Assembly: GCA_964639895.1 (NCBI GenBank)
Contig: CAZXEJ010000033.1
Coordinates: 1 to 25,740, forward strand
From: CAZXEJ01 sp964639895
GTDB taxonomy: Bacteria; Desulfobacterota_D; UBA1144; Nemesobacterales; JADFKM01
Direction of reading: 5' to 3'
Length of the DNA stretch: 25,740 nucleotides
Below are positions 1-8,096 of the stretch, piece by piece. Both the position numbers and the translations under genes were made by a program. The number at the start of each line of letters is the position of its first letter. Positions within the stretch are counted from its first letter, which is position 1. The notes below the pieces were generated by a model. That model was given only the letters and a program-made list of their open reading frames with translations, was not told the DNA's origin and ran no database searches.

Positions 1-15
1 CTCCTTCCCGGACAT

Positions 16-21
16 TATACT
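16..21 (+). promoter_or_regulatory. Possible -10 box (TATACT) of xerD
   Basis: TATACT matches the sigma70 -10 consensus at five of six positions. The expected transcription start, about seven bases downstream, falls on or next to the ATG at 28. If this box is used, the xerD message would have essentially no leader. The -35 region would lie at or beyond the left edge of the window, so this cannot be tested here. Confidence 0.3.
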
Positions 22-27
22 TTGAGT

Positions 28-954
28 ATGCATTCCTCAACCGCACCTCTCGAGAGCGCCATGGGCCGTAGTGTCGAGGCCTATCTCGCCTACCTTACGG
101 CCGTAGTCGGCAGGTCCAGCAATACGGTGGCAGCCTACGGCAGGGACCTGCGCCGCATGGTCCTGTACATGGCGCGTCGCGGGGTCGAGGACGTGCGCTC
201 GATCGACGCCCCCCTGCTCAAGCAATACGTATCACACCTGGCTTCGAGCGGTCTTAAGCCCTCGACGCTGTCGCGCCACATCGTATCCATGCGGCGATTC
301 TTTCGCTTTCTCCTGCGCGAGGGCGTGATAGCCGAAGACCCCACGTTCGCCCTCAGGCTCCCCAAGCGGCCCTACGCGCTGCCCGCCACACTGACCATGG
401 ACGAGGTGGTACGGCTGCTCGAGGCATCATCGTTGGAAACGCCCGAGGGGTTGAGGGACAGGGCCATGCTCGAGCTGCTCTACGCGACGGGGATAAGGGT
501 GTCGGAGCTGGTCGGGCTCAGGCTCACCGACGTGGCCTTCGACATGGGCTACGTGGTGGTCCGCGGCAAGGGAGAAAAGGAGCGTGTGGTGCCGCTGGGT
601 GAAAGCGCGCTCGACGCCCTTAACACCTATCTCGAGGGGGCGAGGGAGCAACTTCTCAGGGGGCGCCGCGGTGGGACCGATGCGTTGTTCGTCACCCGGC
701 GCGGCAGGCCTATGACTCGCCAAGGTTTCTGGAAGAGGCTCAAGCATTACTGCCGTGCGGCCGGTCTCAAGGGGGACGTCTCCCCGCACACGCTCCGCCA
801 CTCCTTCGCAACCCACCTGCTCCAGGGAGGGGCCGACCTCAGGACCATACAGATCTTGCTCGGACACGCCGACCTCGCGACTACGCAGATATACACCCAC
901 CTCGACGTGGACGACCTCAAGGAGACCCTGAAGAGACACCACCCTCGCTCCTGA
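28..954 (+). CDS. xerD: Tyrosine site-specific recombinase XerD/XerC family
   Basis: This is a tyrosine recombinase of the XerC/XerD type, which resolves chromosome dimers at dif sites before cell division. Counting from the ATG at 28 (308 residues), the N-terminal SAM-like core-binding domain covers roughly residues 12-100 and the catalytic domain 120-305. All catalytic residues are visible: Arg157 in GIRVSELVGL, Lys181 in GKGEKERVVP, His254 and Arg257 in HTLRHSFATHLL, His280 in LLGHADL and nucleophile Tyr289 in TQIYTHLD. Length is normal for the family. A TTG at 22 and an ATG at 61 are alternative starts. None has a clear Shine-Dalgarno (SD) sequence, and 28 was chosen because a -10-like box sits just upstream. 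It heads a run with an M50 protease, trpS, scpA and scpB, an arrangement known from deltaproteobacterial genomes. XerD rather than XerC is favoured by the scpAB neighbourhood, but the sequence alone does not prove it. Confidence 0.93.
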   Translation: MHSSTAPLESAMGRSVEAYLAYLTAVVGRSSNTVAAYGRDLRRMVLYMARRGVEDVRSIDAPLLKQYVSHLASSGLKPSTLSRHIVSMRRFFRFLLREGVIAEDPTFALRLPKRPYALPATLTMDEVVRLLEASSLETPEGLRDRAMLELLYATGIRVSELVGLRLTDVAFDMGYVVVRGKGEKERVVPLGESALDALNTYLEGAREQLLRGRRGGTDALFVTRRGRPMTRQGFWKRLKHYCRAAGLKGDVSPHTLRHSFATHLLQGGADLRTIQILLGHADLATTQIYTHLDVDDLKETLKRHHPRS

Positions 955-1008
955 ACCGAAGGGGGTGGTGGTGAACCCGTGACGAGACACGAGGAGGAAG
1001 GAGACCAG

Positions 1009-1635
1009 GTGTACGGTTTCGACATCAAGACGCTGCTACTCATACCCACTGGGCTTCTGGCCCTCACCATACACGAGTTCGCACACGCCTACGTGGCCGA
1101 CCGTCTCGGCGACCCTACGGCCCGCCTGAGGGGACGGCTCACCATCAATCCGCTCGCACACCTGGACCTGCTGGGCACCATACTGATCGTGCTCGTAGGG
1201 TTCGGGTGGGCCAAGCCTGTCCCCGTCGATTCTCGCAACTTCGCCAACCCGAGGCGCGACATGATGGCCGTAGCCGCCGCAGGGCCGCTCTCGAACGTCC
1301 TCTGCGCCGTGGCCGCCTCGCTCCTCTTCCGTTCCCTCTACGGCTCGGCCTACGTGGCGTCGCTCGCCTCCGCCCCCCTCGCGCTGGCCGCCCTCATGAT
1401 ATTCATACACATCAACCTCGCGCTGGCCGTCTTCAATCTCATCCCGATACCACCGCTGGACGGCTCCCGCATCCTCTACGGGCTGCTCCCCCCGCGGGCC
1501 GTATACCAGTTCCTCCGGGTTGAGCCCTACGGTGTCATCGTACTGTTTGCGCTGTTCATGTTCGGCGGCAACGTTTTCGGCGCGCTGCTATGGCGTCCCG
1601 TCTCCTTTTTGGTTAACCTTTTCACCGGCATATGA
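1009..1635 (+). CDS. Site-2 protease family (M50) intramembrane zinc metalloprotease
   Basis: This is a polytopic membrane metallopeptidase of family M50, in the small YwhC-like group without PDZ domains. From the GTG at 1009 it has 208 residues. The zinc motif HEFAH is at residues 22-26 inside the first membrane segment, and the second conserved motif NLIPIPPLDGSRIL is at 143-156, with Asp151 as the third zinc ligand. About five hydrophobic segments are visible. The frame opens further upstream at a GTG at 979, but a strong AGGAGGAAGGAG ribosome site at about 990-1003 lies just before 1009, which decides the start. Substrates of this subgroup are mostly unknown. It lies 54 bases after xerD and 37 bases before trpS, so it is probably co-transcribed. 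Confidence 0.9.
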   Translation: MYGFDIKTLLLIPTGLLALTIHEFAHAYVADRLGDPTARLRGRLTINPLAHLDLLGTILIVLVGFGWAKPVPVDSRNFANPRRDMMAVAAAGPLSNVLCAVAASLLFRSLYGSAYVASLASAPLALAALMIFIHINLALAVFNLIPIPPLDGSRILYGLLPPRAVYQFLRVEPYGVIVLFALFMFGGNVFGALLWRPVSFLVNLFTGI

Positions 1636-1672
1636 CGAACGCCCCACCCATCGGCGAAAGGAGCATCGACGG

Positions 1673-2659
1673 ATGAAGAAACGGGTTCTGAGCGGCATGC
1701 GTCCCACGGGACGCCTCCACGTTGGCCACCTGGAAGGAGCGTTGCGCAACTGGTGCAAGCTTCAGGACGAATACGAGTGCTTCTACTTCGTGGCCGACTG
1801 GCACGCCCTGACCACACACTACAAGGACCCCTCTGGCATCGTGGATGCCACATACGAGATGGTGGCCGACTGGCTGGCCGTGGGGATCGACCCCGAAAAG
1901 GCCGTCCTGTTCCGCCAGTCGGACGTCGTCGAGCACGCAGAGCTGGCCCTGGTTCTGTCCATGATAACCCCGCTCGGCTGGCTCGAGCGCGTGCCCACCT
2001 ACAAGGAGATGCGCGCCCAGGAAGCAGGCGATCTCTCCACCTACGGATTCCTCGGCTACCCGGTGCTGCAGACTGCCGATATCGTCATCTACCGGGCCCA
2101 CTTCGTGCCCGTGGGCGAGGACCAGGTCCCCCACATAGAGCTCAGCCGCGAGATCGTAAGGAGGTTCAACTCGCTCTACGGCGACACCTTTCCCGAGCCT
2201 CAGCCGCTCCTCACACGAGCCCCCCGCATCGTGGGCACCGACGGCAGAAAGATGAGCAAGAGCTACGACAACGCCATCTTTCTCGGCGACACACCCGAGG
2301 AGATAAAGCGCAAGGTTATGCCCATGTTCACCGATCCCCAGCGCCTCAGACGCACCGACCCCGGCAACCCTGACGTATGCGGCGTATACTACCTGCACCG
2401 CATCTACAGCGACCCCGAGACCGTAGAGACCGTCGACAGGGAGTGCCGTAGGGCGGGCATAGGGTGCGTGGATTGCAAGAAGATGCTGCTGCCCGCGCTC
2501 ACGGCGAAGCTCGCCCCTATAAGGGAGCGGCGTGAGGCGCTCATCGAGAGGAAGGATCGCATCGAAGACATTCTGCGTGCCGGGGCCGAGAAGGCACGCT
2601 CCATTGCGCGCGAGACCATGCAGGAGGTGAGGCGCAGAATTGGACTCAGCCGCGACTAG
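1673..2659 (+). CDS. trpS: Tryptophan--tRNA ligase
   Basis: This is a class I aminoacyl-tRNA synthetase that charges tRNA-Trp. The product has 328 residues, normal for bacterial TrpRS. The HIGH-type signature is HVGH at residues 16-19 within PTGRLHVGHLEGAL, and the KMSKS loop is intact at residues 193-197. The intervening GEDQVPHIELSREIVRRFN stretch is typical TrpRS sequence. The frame is open from 1520, but the family's usual N-terminus (KRVLSGMRPTGRLHVGH) begins at the ATG at 1673, which has AAAGGAG about nine bases upstream. The 3' end overlaps the start of scpA by 20 bases, which suggests translational coupling. Confidence 0.96.
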   Translation: MKKRVLSGMRPTGRLHVGHLEGALRNWCKLQDEYECFYFVADWHALTTHYKDPSGIVDATYEMVADWLAVGIDPEKAVLFRQSDVVEHAELALVLSMITPLGWLERVPTYKEMRAQEAGDLSTYGFLGYPVLQTADIVIYRAHFVPVGEDQVPHIELSREIVRRFNSLYGDTFPEPQPLLTRAPRIVGTDGRKMSKSYDNAIFLGDTPEEIKRKVMPMFTDPQRLRRTDPGNPDVCGVYYLHRIYSDPETVETVDRECRRAGIGCVDCKKMLLPALTAKLAPIRERREALIERKDRIEDILRAGAEKARSIARETMQEVRRRIGLSRD

Positions 2660-3389
2660 ACCGTGGATAGTGAGCCTGCAGGGGTTCGACGGCCCTCTCG
2701 ACCTGCTGCTCCATCTCATAAAGGAGAACGAGTTCGACATCTTCGACATCCCCATTGCGGCCGTGACGGAGCAGTACCTCGACTACCTGGACATGATGAG
2801 GGTACTCAACCTCGAGGTGGCCAGCGAATACTTGGTCATGGCGTCCGAGCTGGGCCTGATCAAGTCGAGGATGCTGCTGCCGCCAGCCCACGACGAAGAG
2901 GACGGAGAGGAAGGCCCCGACCCGAGGGAGGAGCTCATGAGGCGGCTCCTCGAATACAGGCTCTTCAAGGAGGCGTCCCACGCCTTGGCCGAGCGCGTTG
3001 TGCTGGGCAGGGACACCTTTACTCGGGACGCTGCCGAGGAGCCGACCGCGACGGTGCCGCCCGCGGCAAGGGAGATAGAGAAGAGCGACGTATGGGTGTT
3101 GCTGGGAGCGCTGCGCGACATCCTACGCCGCCGGGGCCAGAGGAGTGACGAACCCCTTGAGCTCGAGCTCGAGGCCTACAACATCGAGGACAAGATGGAC
3201 GAGATCACGGACAGGCTTCGCCGTTCGGGCTCGCTGCGCTTCGACGAGCTTCTGCCCGAAGGGTGCAGCCGCTTCGACATAGTGGTCACGTTCCTGGCAC
3301 TCCTCGAGCTCGTAAGAGGCGGCGTCGTAGATGTCGTACAGACGAGACCGTTCTCCACCATAGTGCTCAGGTTCCTCCACGATGGGTGA
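2640..3389 (+). CDS. scpA: Segregation and condensation protein A
   Basis: This is the kleisin subunit of the bacterial Smc-ScpAB condensin, which bridges the Smc heads and takes part in chromosome compaction and segregation. The 249-residue product carries the diagnostic N-terminus SLQGFDGPLDLLLHLIKENEFDIFDIPIA, followed by LASEYLVMASELGLIKSRMLLP-like sequence, an acidic linker around residues 80-95 and a C-terminal winged-helix region ending LELVRGGVVDVVQTRPFSTIVL. The start is a TTG at 2640, supported by a near-perfect SD sequence AGGAGGTGA at 2622-2630 inside the end of trpS. The first family-conserved residues follow about ten codons later. It overlaps scpB by eight bases. Confidence 0.95.
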   Translation: MDSAATRPWIVSLQGFDGPLDLLLHLIKENEFDIFDIPIAAVTEQYLDYLDMMRVLNLEVASEYLVMASELGLIKSRMLLPPAHDEEDGEEGPDPREELMRRLLEYRLFKEASHALAERVVLGRDTFTRDAAEEPTATVPPAAREIEKSDVWVLLGALRDILRRRGQRSDEPLELELEAYNIEDKMDEITDRLRRSGSLRFDELLPEGCSRFDIVVTFLALLELVRGGVVDVVQTRPFSTIVLRFLHDG

Positions 3390-3942
3390 AGACAGGGACA
3401 AGATGAAGAGGGTGCTCGAGTGCCTTATGTTCGCCTCGCCCTCCCCGCTTACGGCCGAGAGGGTCGCCAAGGCGTTCCCCGAATGGAAGCGCAGGGAGGT
3501 GGAGCGGGCGCTCGGGGAACTGGTCGAAGAGTGGCGCGAATCGGGCCGCGGCATCGTGATAGCCGAAGTCTCGGGGGGATACCAGTTCAGGACGCGCCAC
3601 GAATACGCAGAAGCCGTACTCCGCTACCAGCGCGCGAAACCCTTGAGGCTCAGCCGCGCCGCACTCGAGGTGCTGACCATAGTGGCCTACAAGCAGCCTG
3701 TAACGAAGGTCACCATCGACAAGATACGCGGCGTCGATTCCTCGGGCACCGTGGGAGCGCTGCTCGAAAGGGAGCTCATACGGATAGTGGGCCGCGAGGA
3801 GAGCCCCGGGCGGCCGTTCCTCTACGGCACGACGGAGCGGTTCCTCGAGGTGTTCAGCCTTAGAAGCCTCGACGAACTACCCCCCCTCGGGGAGCTCAAG
3901 GAGCTCGCCCCCCCCGACCCCGCCGACACCCCCTCCTCATAG
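3382..3942 (+). CDS. scpB: Segregation and condensation protein B
   Basis: This is the second accessory subunit of the Smc condensin. The 186-residue product has the two winged-helix domains of ScpB. The most diagnostic stretch is LTIVAYKQPVTKVTIDKIRG followed by VDSSGTVGALLERELI and GRPFLYGTTERFLEVF. The chosen start, ATG 3382, overlaps the end of scpA by eight bases and has no good SD of its own, which suggests coupled translation. An ATG at 3403 (MKRVLECLMF) is an alternative. The stop codon overlaps the end of convergent ybeY: the two genes share six bases, leaving no room for a terminator between them. Confidence 0.95.
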   Translation: MGEDRDKMKRVLECLMFASPSPLTAERVAKAFPEWKRREVERALGELVEEWRESGRGIVIAEVSGGYQFRTRHEYAEAVLRYQRAKPLRLSRAALEVLTIVAYKQPVTKVTIDKIRGVDSSGTVGALLERELIRIVGREESPGRPFLYGTTERFLEVFSLRSLDELPPLGELKELAPPDPADTPSS

Positions 3943-4380
3943 CCTTCCCAGGCGCCTTCTCACCTCGGCGAGCAGCTCCTCCTCGCGTCGCCTCATCTCC
4001 TCCCTCTCGGGACGCCTCTTGTGGTCGTAGCCGCACAGATGGAGCACTCCGTGGACGAGCAACCTCCATATCTCCTCATCCAGGCTCACCCCCCAACGGC
4101 GCGCCTGCCTACGGGCGGCATCGACGTTGACCACTACGTCCCCGAGAAGCCCGCCTTCGGGAGGCCCCCCGCCAGAGGGGAAGGAAAGCACGTCGGTTGT
4201 CCTGTCCACCCCCCTCCAGCTGCGGTTGAGCTCCCTCGTCCTCTCGTCGTTGGTAAAGAGCACACTGAGCTCGCTCCACTCGCCGCAGCCCAGGGCAGCA
4301 AGGACGAATGCGAGCACCTCCTCCATGAGCCTCATAGAGTTCTCGTCGAGAAAACCCGTCTCGTCCGTGATGAGAACCAC
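3937..4380 (-). CDS. ybeY: Endoribonuclease YbeY (rRNA maturation factor)
   Basis: YbeY is a metal-dependent single-strand endoribonuclease used in 16S rRNA 3'-end maturation and ribosome quality control. The 147-residue product carries the zinc motif H-x3-H-x5-H at His110, His114 and His120 in HGVLHLCGYDH, plus the typical upstream segments LNRSWRGVDRTTDVLSFP and GDVVVNVDAARRQA. The GTG start at 4380 is preceded by GAGGAGGT on the minus strand at a normal distance. It runs convergent to scpB with overlapping stop codons. Genes often seen beside ybeY (phoH-like, HD phosphohydrolase) are absent here. Confidence 0.95.
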   Translation of the reverse strand: MVLITDETGFLDENSMRLMEEVLAFVLAALGCGEWSELSVLFTNDERTRELNRSWRGVDRTTDVLSFPSGGGPPEGGLLGDVVVNVDAARRQARRWGVSLDEEIWRLLVHGVLHLCGYDHKRRPEREEMRRREEELLAEVRRRLGRL

Positions 4381-4478
4381 GCGCCTTACCTCCTCGTGCG
4401 CTCCCGTATCCTTTCCCCGGCGCCGCTTAAGCGGGAATCAGTACCCCATATGATAACGCCCCACGGCCTCAGCGCAAC

Positions 4479-4492
4479 GCCGCTTGCGGCGT
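4479..4492. repeat. Short perfect GC hairpin CGCCGC-TT-GCGGCG
   Basis: A six-base perfect inverted repeat with a two-base centre lies in the divergent ybeY-der intergenic region. It could be a protein-binding dyad or a minor RNA hairpin. Nothing else marks its role. Confidence 0.3.
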
Positions 4493-4546
4493 GCGGGCCG
4501 TCCCCCGCTGGGGAGGCACAGGTCGTCTAGGGTAAACTTCATTATT

Positions 4547-4577
4547 GTCGTCGCCCCCCACTCGGGGGGACGGCGAC
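4547..4577 (+). promoter_or_regulatory. Strong hairpin in the der leader
   Basis: The left arm GTCGTCGCCCCCC (4547-4559) pairs with GGGGGG-A-CGGCGAC (4564-4577) around an ACTC loop, giving about 13 base pairs with one G-T pair and a single bulged A. It ends 11 bases before the ATG at 4589 and 44 bases before the ATG at 4622. No T-run follows on either strand, so it is not a classical terminator. It may influence der translation or mRNA stability (inference). Confidence 0.5.
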
Positions 4578-4621
4578 GGTTAGTGACCATGAAGGAGAGC
4601 GAACGAGGACGAGAGGAAGGA

Positions 4622-5980
4622 ATGCGTAACGGGACCGGGCCCGACGACGAGGGCGCGACGCGCAAGCCTATCGTGGCCATAGTGGGCAGGCCCAACGTGG
4701 GCAAGTCCACGCTGTTCAACCGCCTTATCGGGGCCAAGAAGGCGATCGTGGAAGACATGCCGGGCGTGACGCGCGACCGCCTCTACGGCGAGTGCACGTG
4801 GGAGGGCCGCACGTTTACCGTGGTCGACACGGGGGGCTTCGACCCTCAGTCGGACGATTTCTACCTCTCACTCATCAGGGAGCAGACCGAGGTGGCCATG
4901 GCCGAGGCCGATGTCGTGGTGTTCGTAATGGACTCCACAACGGGGGTGATGCCCCAGGACAGGGAGATAGCACACATCCTTAGGAGATCGGCCAAGCCCG
5001 TACTCTACGTGCTCAACAAGGTGGACCACGAGAAACACGAAGCGCGGGCGGCTGAGTTCTACGAGCTGGGGATGGAGCGGCTCCACATGGTATCGGCCGT
5101 ACAGGGAAGGAACGTCTACGAGCTGCTGGACGCAATAAGCGCGAGCCTGCCGCCGCCCTCGGAGCTCGTCGAAGGGGACGACGAGGCGGGAGCGGTGCGG
5201 GTGGCCCTTGTCGGCAAGCCCAATGTGGGGAAGTCGACCCTCGTCAACACCGTCCTCGGCGAGAGGCGCCTCCTCGTAAGCCCGGTGCCGGGCACGACAA
5301 GGGATTCGGTCGACACCGCCGTGCAGTTGGAGGGCAGGAGCTACGTGCTGGTCGATACGGCCGGTGTACGCCGCAAGTCGCGAATCACCGTGCCCGTCGA
5401 GCGCTACAGCGTACTGCGGACCATCCGCTCCGTCGAGAGGGCCGACGTGTGCGTGCTCATGATCGAGGCCGCCGAGGGTCCCACCCACCAGGACGCTCAC
5501 CTGGCCGAACTCATCGAGAAGAAGGGCAAGGCGTCGGTGGTTGCATTGAACAAATGGGACTTGGCCCCGCCCGAGGTGGCCGGGCGCAAGGACGTGGGCG
5601 AGATCGTGCGCGACCGTCTCAGAGCCGTGGACTACAGTAGAGTGGTGACCATCTCGGCACTGACGGGTGAGGGGCTTGATGCGCTGTTCGGGGCGATCGA
5701 CGCGGCCTATGCGAGCTACACGTCGAGGATACAAACGCGCAGGCTCAACCGGTTCCTGAAGGATGCCGTCTCAGCCGTACCCCCGCCGCTCCACGACGGC
5801 AAGCGCATCAAGTTCTACTACATCACGCAGACGGCGACCAAGCCGCCCACGTTCCAACTGTTCTCGAACTGGGACGTGAAGCGGAAGAGCTACCTCCGGT
5901 ACCTGGAGAACCGCCTGAGGCGGACGTTCCCCCTCGAGGGCACGCCCGTGAGGATCCATGTGAGGGCGCGAAACGCATAG
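4622..5980 (+). CDS. der: Ribosome biogenesis GTPase Der (EngA)
   Basis: Der is an essential double-GTPase needed for maturation of the 50S ribosomal subunit. From ATG 4622 the product is 452 residues. The first G domain has P-loop GRPNVGKS at residues 22-29 and the switch/G3 motif DTGGF. The second has P-loop GKPNVGKS at about 198-205 and DTAGVRRK. NKWD and NKVD (G4) motifs are visible, and a KH-like domain closes the protein (from about residue 360, ending PVRIHVRARNA). Starts at 4589 and further upstream are open in frame. ATG 4622 was chosen because GAGAGGAAGG precedes it and the family usually begins a few residues before KPIVAIVGRPN. ATG 4589 remains possible and is the one nearest the leader hairpin. 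Confidence 0.95.
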   Translation: MRNGTGPDDEGATRKPIVAIVGRPNVGKSTLFNRLIGAKKAIVEDMPGVTRDRLYGECTWEGRTFTVVDTGGFDPQSDDFYLSLIREQTEVAMAEADVVVFVMDSTTGVMPQDREIAHILRRSAKPVLYVLNKVDHEKHEARAAEFYELGMERLHMVSAVQGRNVYELLDAISASLPPPSELVEGDDEAGAVRVALVGKPNVGKSTLVNTVLGERRLLVSPVPGTTRDSVDTAVQLEGRSYVLVDTAGVRRKSRITVPVERYSVLRTIRSVERADVCVLMIEAAEGPTHQDAHLAELIEKKGKASVVALNKWDLAPPEVAGRKDVGEIVRDRLRAVDYSRVVTISALTGEGLDALFGAIDAAYASYTSRIQTRRLNRFLKDAVSAVPPPLHDGKRIKFYYITQTATKPPTFQLFSNWDVKRKSYLRYLENRLRRTFPLEGTPVRIHVRARNA

Positions 5981-6759
5981 TGTCGCCCAGGCAATCAAAT
6001 AGCCCACGGGCGGGCGCGGGCCGACTCACGGTGGAGCGCCGCGTCTACCAGCCGCATGGGCCGCAAAACCGGTTTCGCAAGGGGCAGCCGCACGGTGCGG
6101 AGGGTCTTGCCACGCGTCGGCAGGCCATTGGGACATGCGTCTGCAGGGGACGCGAGCCGCGAGCGCATTGTATTGAAACGGACAAAGCCGCCACCGCGGC
6201 CGATCAGCAAGGGGCGCCCGACTGCACCCCGGCATGGTCGTTGTCTCCCCCCACCGCATGCCCCATCAACTCGCCGTCCGGGTACCGGCCAACGCCCCCT
6301 TCCTCCGTGCCAGGCAACGGCGTCCGGCTGTGCCGACGGCATCGTATCCCCCCGACGACACCAATTGCTCCCTACACGCAGAAAGATTCATATGGCCCTA
6401 CGCGGAGGGGAGAACCGCTCAACGTGGGGGCGCCGCGTCACAGTGGAACAACGACCCCGCCACGTGCACGGCAAAACCTTCGCCAACACGGCCGCGTAGA
6501 GGTGATCGTCGGATGAGTGATCTCTCTCCGTGCAAGCCAGGACGCGGTGCACGGGCCGCGGGAGCAGGCAGTACCCGATATCGGGAGGTCACGGCCGCCG
6601 CGCCACATGTGGGCGGCGGCGTATCGAGGGGGGACTACGACCACGCCTTTGCGAACTCTGATCCACCCCCTGCGGGGATGAACCATGCCGGGCCGGGACA
6701 GAGGTGGAGCGGGCCGGATGGAATAGGCCGCAGCCGCCCCCCATCGGTACCCACCGTGG
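5981..6759. other. Gene-free spacer between der and the glycosyltransferase
   Basis: About 780 bases lie between two convergent genes with no convincing coding region. Long open frames exist on both strands, as expected in GC-rich DNA, but their products are low-complexity Pro/Arg/Gly sequence with no recognisable domain. One frame starting at 6513 has an SD-like AGAGGTGAT, but it runs antisense into the glycosyltransferase end. The + strand is C-rich and G-poor around 6241-6300 (about 31 C to 11 G in 60 bases), compatible with a Rho-utilisation region after der. Two adjacent dyads occur at 6574-6620. No tRNA or known small RNA was recognised. Confidence 0.6.
6574..6620. repeat. Two adjacent inverted repeats
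   Basis: A perfect 12-base palindrome CCCGATATCGGG (6574-6585) is followed nine bases later by a long hairpin. In the hairpin GCCGCCGC (6594-6601) pairs with GCGGCGGC (6613-6620) around the palindrome CCACATGTGG, with a single bulged G. They sit 140-190 bases beyond the end of the convergent glycosyltransferase gene. They could act in 3'-end formation for either gene or be protein-binding dyads. No T-run follows. Confidence 0.45.
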
Positions 6760-7992
6760 CTAGCCGGAGGTCACCTCGCGAAGGATGTCTTCCACCTTTC
6801 TCGCCGTAATGGAGGCCTCGTAGAGGCGTTCCACCCTCTCCCTGCCGCGCTTCCCCATGCGGCGCCGTAACTCCTGCGAGGCTGCCAACCGCTCTATCAC
6901 CTCGGCCAACCTGTGGGCCTCGTGCGGTTCCAGCAACACGCCGGTCTCGCCGTCGACGACGGCCTCGGCTATACCACCCTGGCGGAACCCCACCACGGGC
7001 AGACCGAACGCCATGGCCTCGATGACCGAGCGCGGAAAGGGATCCGGGTAATTGGACGTTATGACGAACAGGTCGAAATCCTTGAGGTAGGGCCTCACAT
7101 CGGCCGCATAGCCGGTGAATACGAACATATCGTCCAGCCCCCTCTCGGCGACCTGTGACCTCAGCCGCGCCAGATGGTCGACGCGGAAGTATGGAGGCGT
7201 CTCGCCCACGACGACGAACCTCATCCGACGGCGGTGTAGAGGGGCGAGACGGGAGGCAGCGTCTATCAGTATGTCGAACCCCTTGCGAGGCACGATGCGG
7301 CCCGTGCTTCCCACGACGAAGGCGTCCTCGGGGATGCCGTGGCGGGAGCGCAACACTCCGCTTGCCGACGAGGGATCGAATTCGGCCAGATCGACGCCGT
7401 TGTGGACGACGCGCACCTTTCGGGCCACGTGCCCGAACTGTGACGCGGTCGCATGGGACACACACACGATCCTGCGCACCGCGCCCAATCGCGCCAGTGT
7501 GGCCATCACCGTGCGCAGGACGCGGGTTCGCTGGATGTTCCTCACGTGCCACACGACGGAGCGGCCGGACACCGCTCCGATCACGGAGCCCACGATCTTT
7601 GCGAGCGTGCCGTTGCAGTATATGAGGTCGATACGCCTTCTATGGAGGAACCACGGCATCGAGGCCACGAACCACGCCAGGGCCAAGACGTTGAGCGCGA
7701 CGGAGAACACCTTCCTTGCAACCGACGTCCTCACCACACCCCCGCCATCGTTTCCTCCGGCGGGCGCACCGACCGTGCGCATTATGTTCTCCGGGAAGCG
7801 GCCGTCGACGATGACGCGGTCCCCGAGCCCTATCTCCTCCATGTAGGTGGTGAAGACGTCGTGCCGCGGCACCAGCACAAAGGGGTCGAAGGAGGTTCTG
7901 TCGATGTGCTTGAGGAGGTAGTAGAGGCTCTTGCCCGGGCCCCCGTGACGTACGGAATGGTTGAGGAAAAGGATTCTGTGCTTGTCGGCCAT
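6760..7992 (-). CDS. Glycosyltransferase family 4-type (GT-B)
   Basis: This is a nucleotide-sugar-dependent retaining glycosyltransferase of the GT-B fold, probably acting at the cytoplasmic membrane face on a lipid or polysaccharide acceptor. From the ATG at 7992 it has 410 residues. The N-terminal domain begins MADKHRILFLNHSVRHGGPGK with the Gly-rich loop of the family. A hydrophobic stretch at about residues 95-116 may bind the membrane. The C-terminal donor domain has VHNGVD (196-201), GRIVPRKG (231-238) and the E-x7-E region as DPFPRSVIEAMAFG, with Asp317 in the first acidic position and Glu325 in the second. The frame stays open to 8079, but the family-like N-terminus begins at 7992. 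It stands alone, so the sugar and acceptor cannot be predicted. It is divergent from a lipoprotein gene. Confidence 0.88.
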   Translation of the reverse strand: MADKHRILFLNHSVRHGGPGKSLYYLLKHIDRTSFDPFVLVPRHDVFTTYMEEIGLGDRVIVDGRFPENIMRTVGAPAGGNDGGGVVRTSVARKVFSVALNVLALAWFVASMPWFLHRRRIDLIYCNGTLAKIVGSVIGAVSGRSVVWHVRNIQRTRVLRTVMATLARLGAVRRIVCVSHATASQFGHVARKVRVVHNGVDLAEFDPSSASGVLRSRHGIPEDAFVVGSTGRIVPRKGFDILIDAASRLAPLHRRRMRFVVVGETPPYFRVDHLARLRSQVAERGLDDMFVFTGYAADVRPYLKDFDLFVITSNYPDPFPRSVIEAMAFGLPVVGFRQGGIAEAVVDGETGVLLEPHEAHRLAEVIERLAASQELRRRMGKRGRERVERLYEASITARKVEDILREVTSG

Positions 7993-8039
7993 GTGGCGAT
8001 TCCACCCGATGGAGAGATGATTTTTCGCTCCGCTAGAGA

Positions 8040-8045
8040 TATACT
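8040..8045 (+). promoter_or_regulatory. Possible -10 box (TATACT) of the lipoprotein gene
   Basis: TATACT lies 52 bases before the ATG at 8097, which would give a leader of about 45 bases. No good -35 hexamer is found at 16-18 bases upstream, so the call rests on the -10 box and its position in a divergent spacer. Confidence 0.3.
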
Positions 8046-8096
8046 TATCGTCGTGGCCGCTCAGGTCAACCCAGAACACCGTCCGAGGAGAAGAGG

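Noticed and set aside
1520..1672. N-terminal extension of trpS frame upstream of 1673.
   Set aside because: It overlaps the M50 protease gene, and orthologue-like sequence and the SD both place the start at 1673.
5980..6809. Two successive open frames (5980-6516 and 6513-6809) overlapping the der stop and each other by an ATGA, the second with an SD-like AGAGGTGAT.
   Set aside because: The arrangement looks operon-like, but the products are low-complexity Pro/Arg/Gly sequence with flat codon use unlike the real genes, no recognisable domain, and the second runs antisense into the glycosyltransferase.
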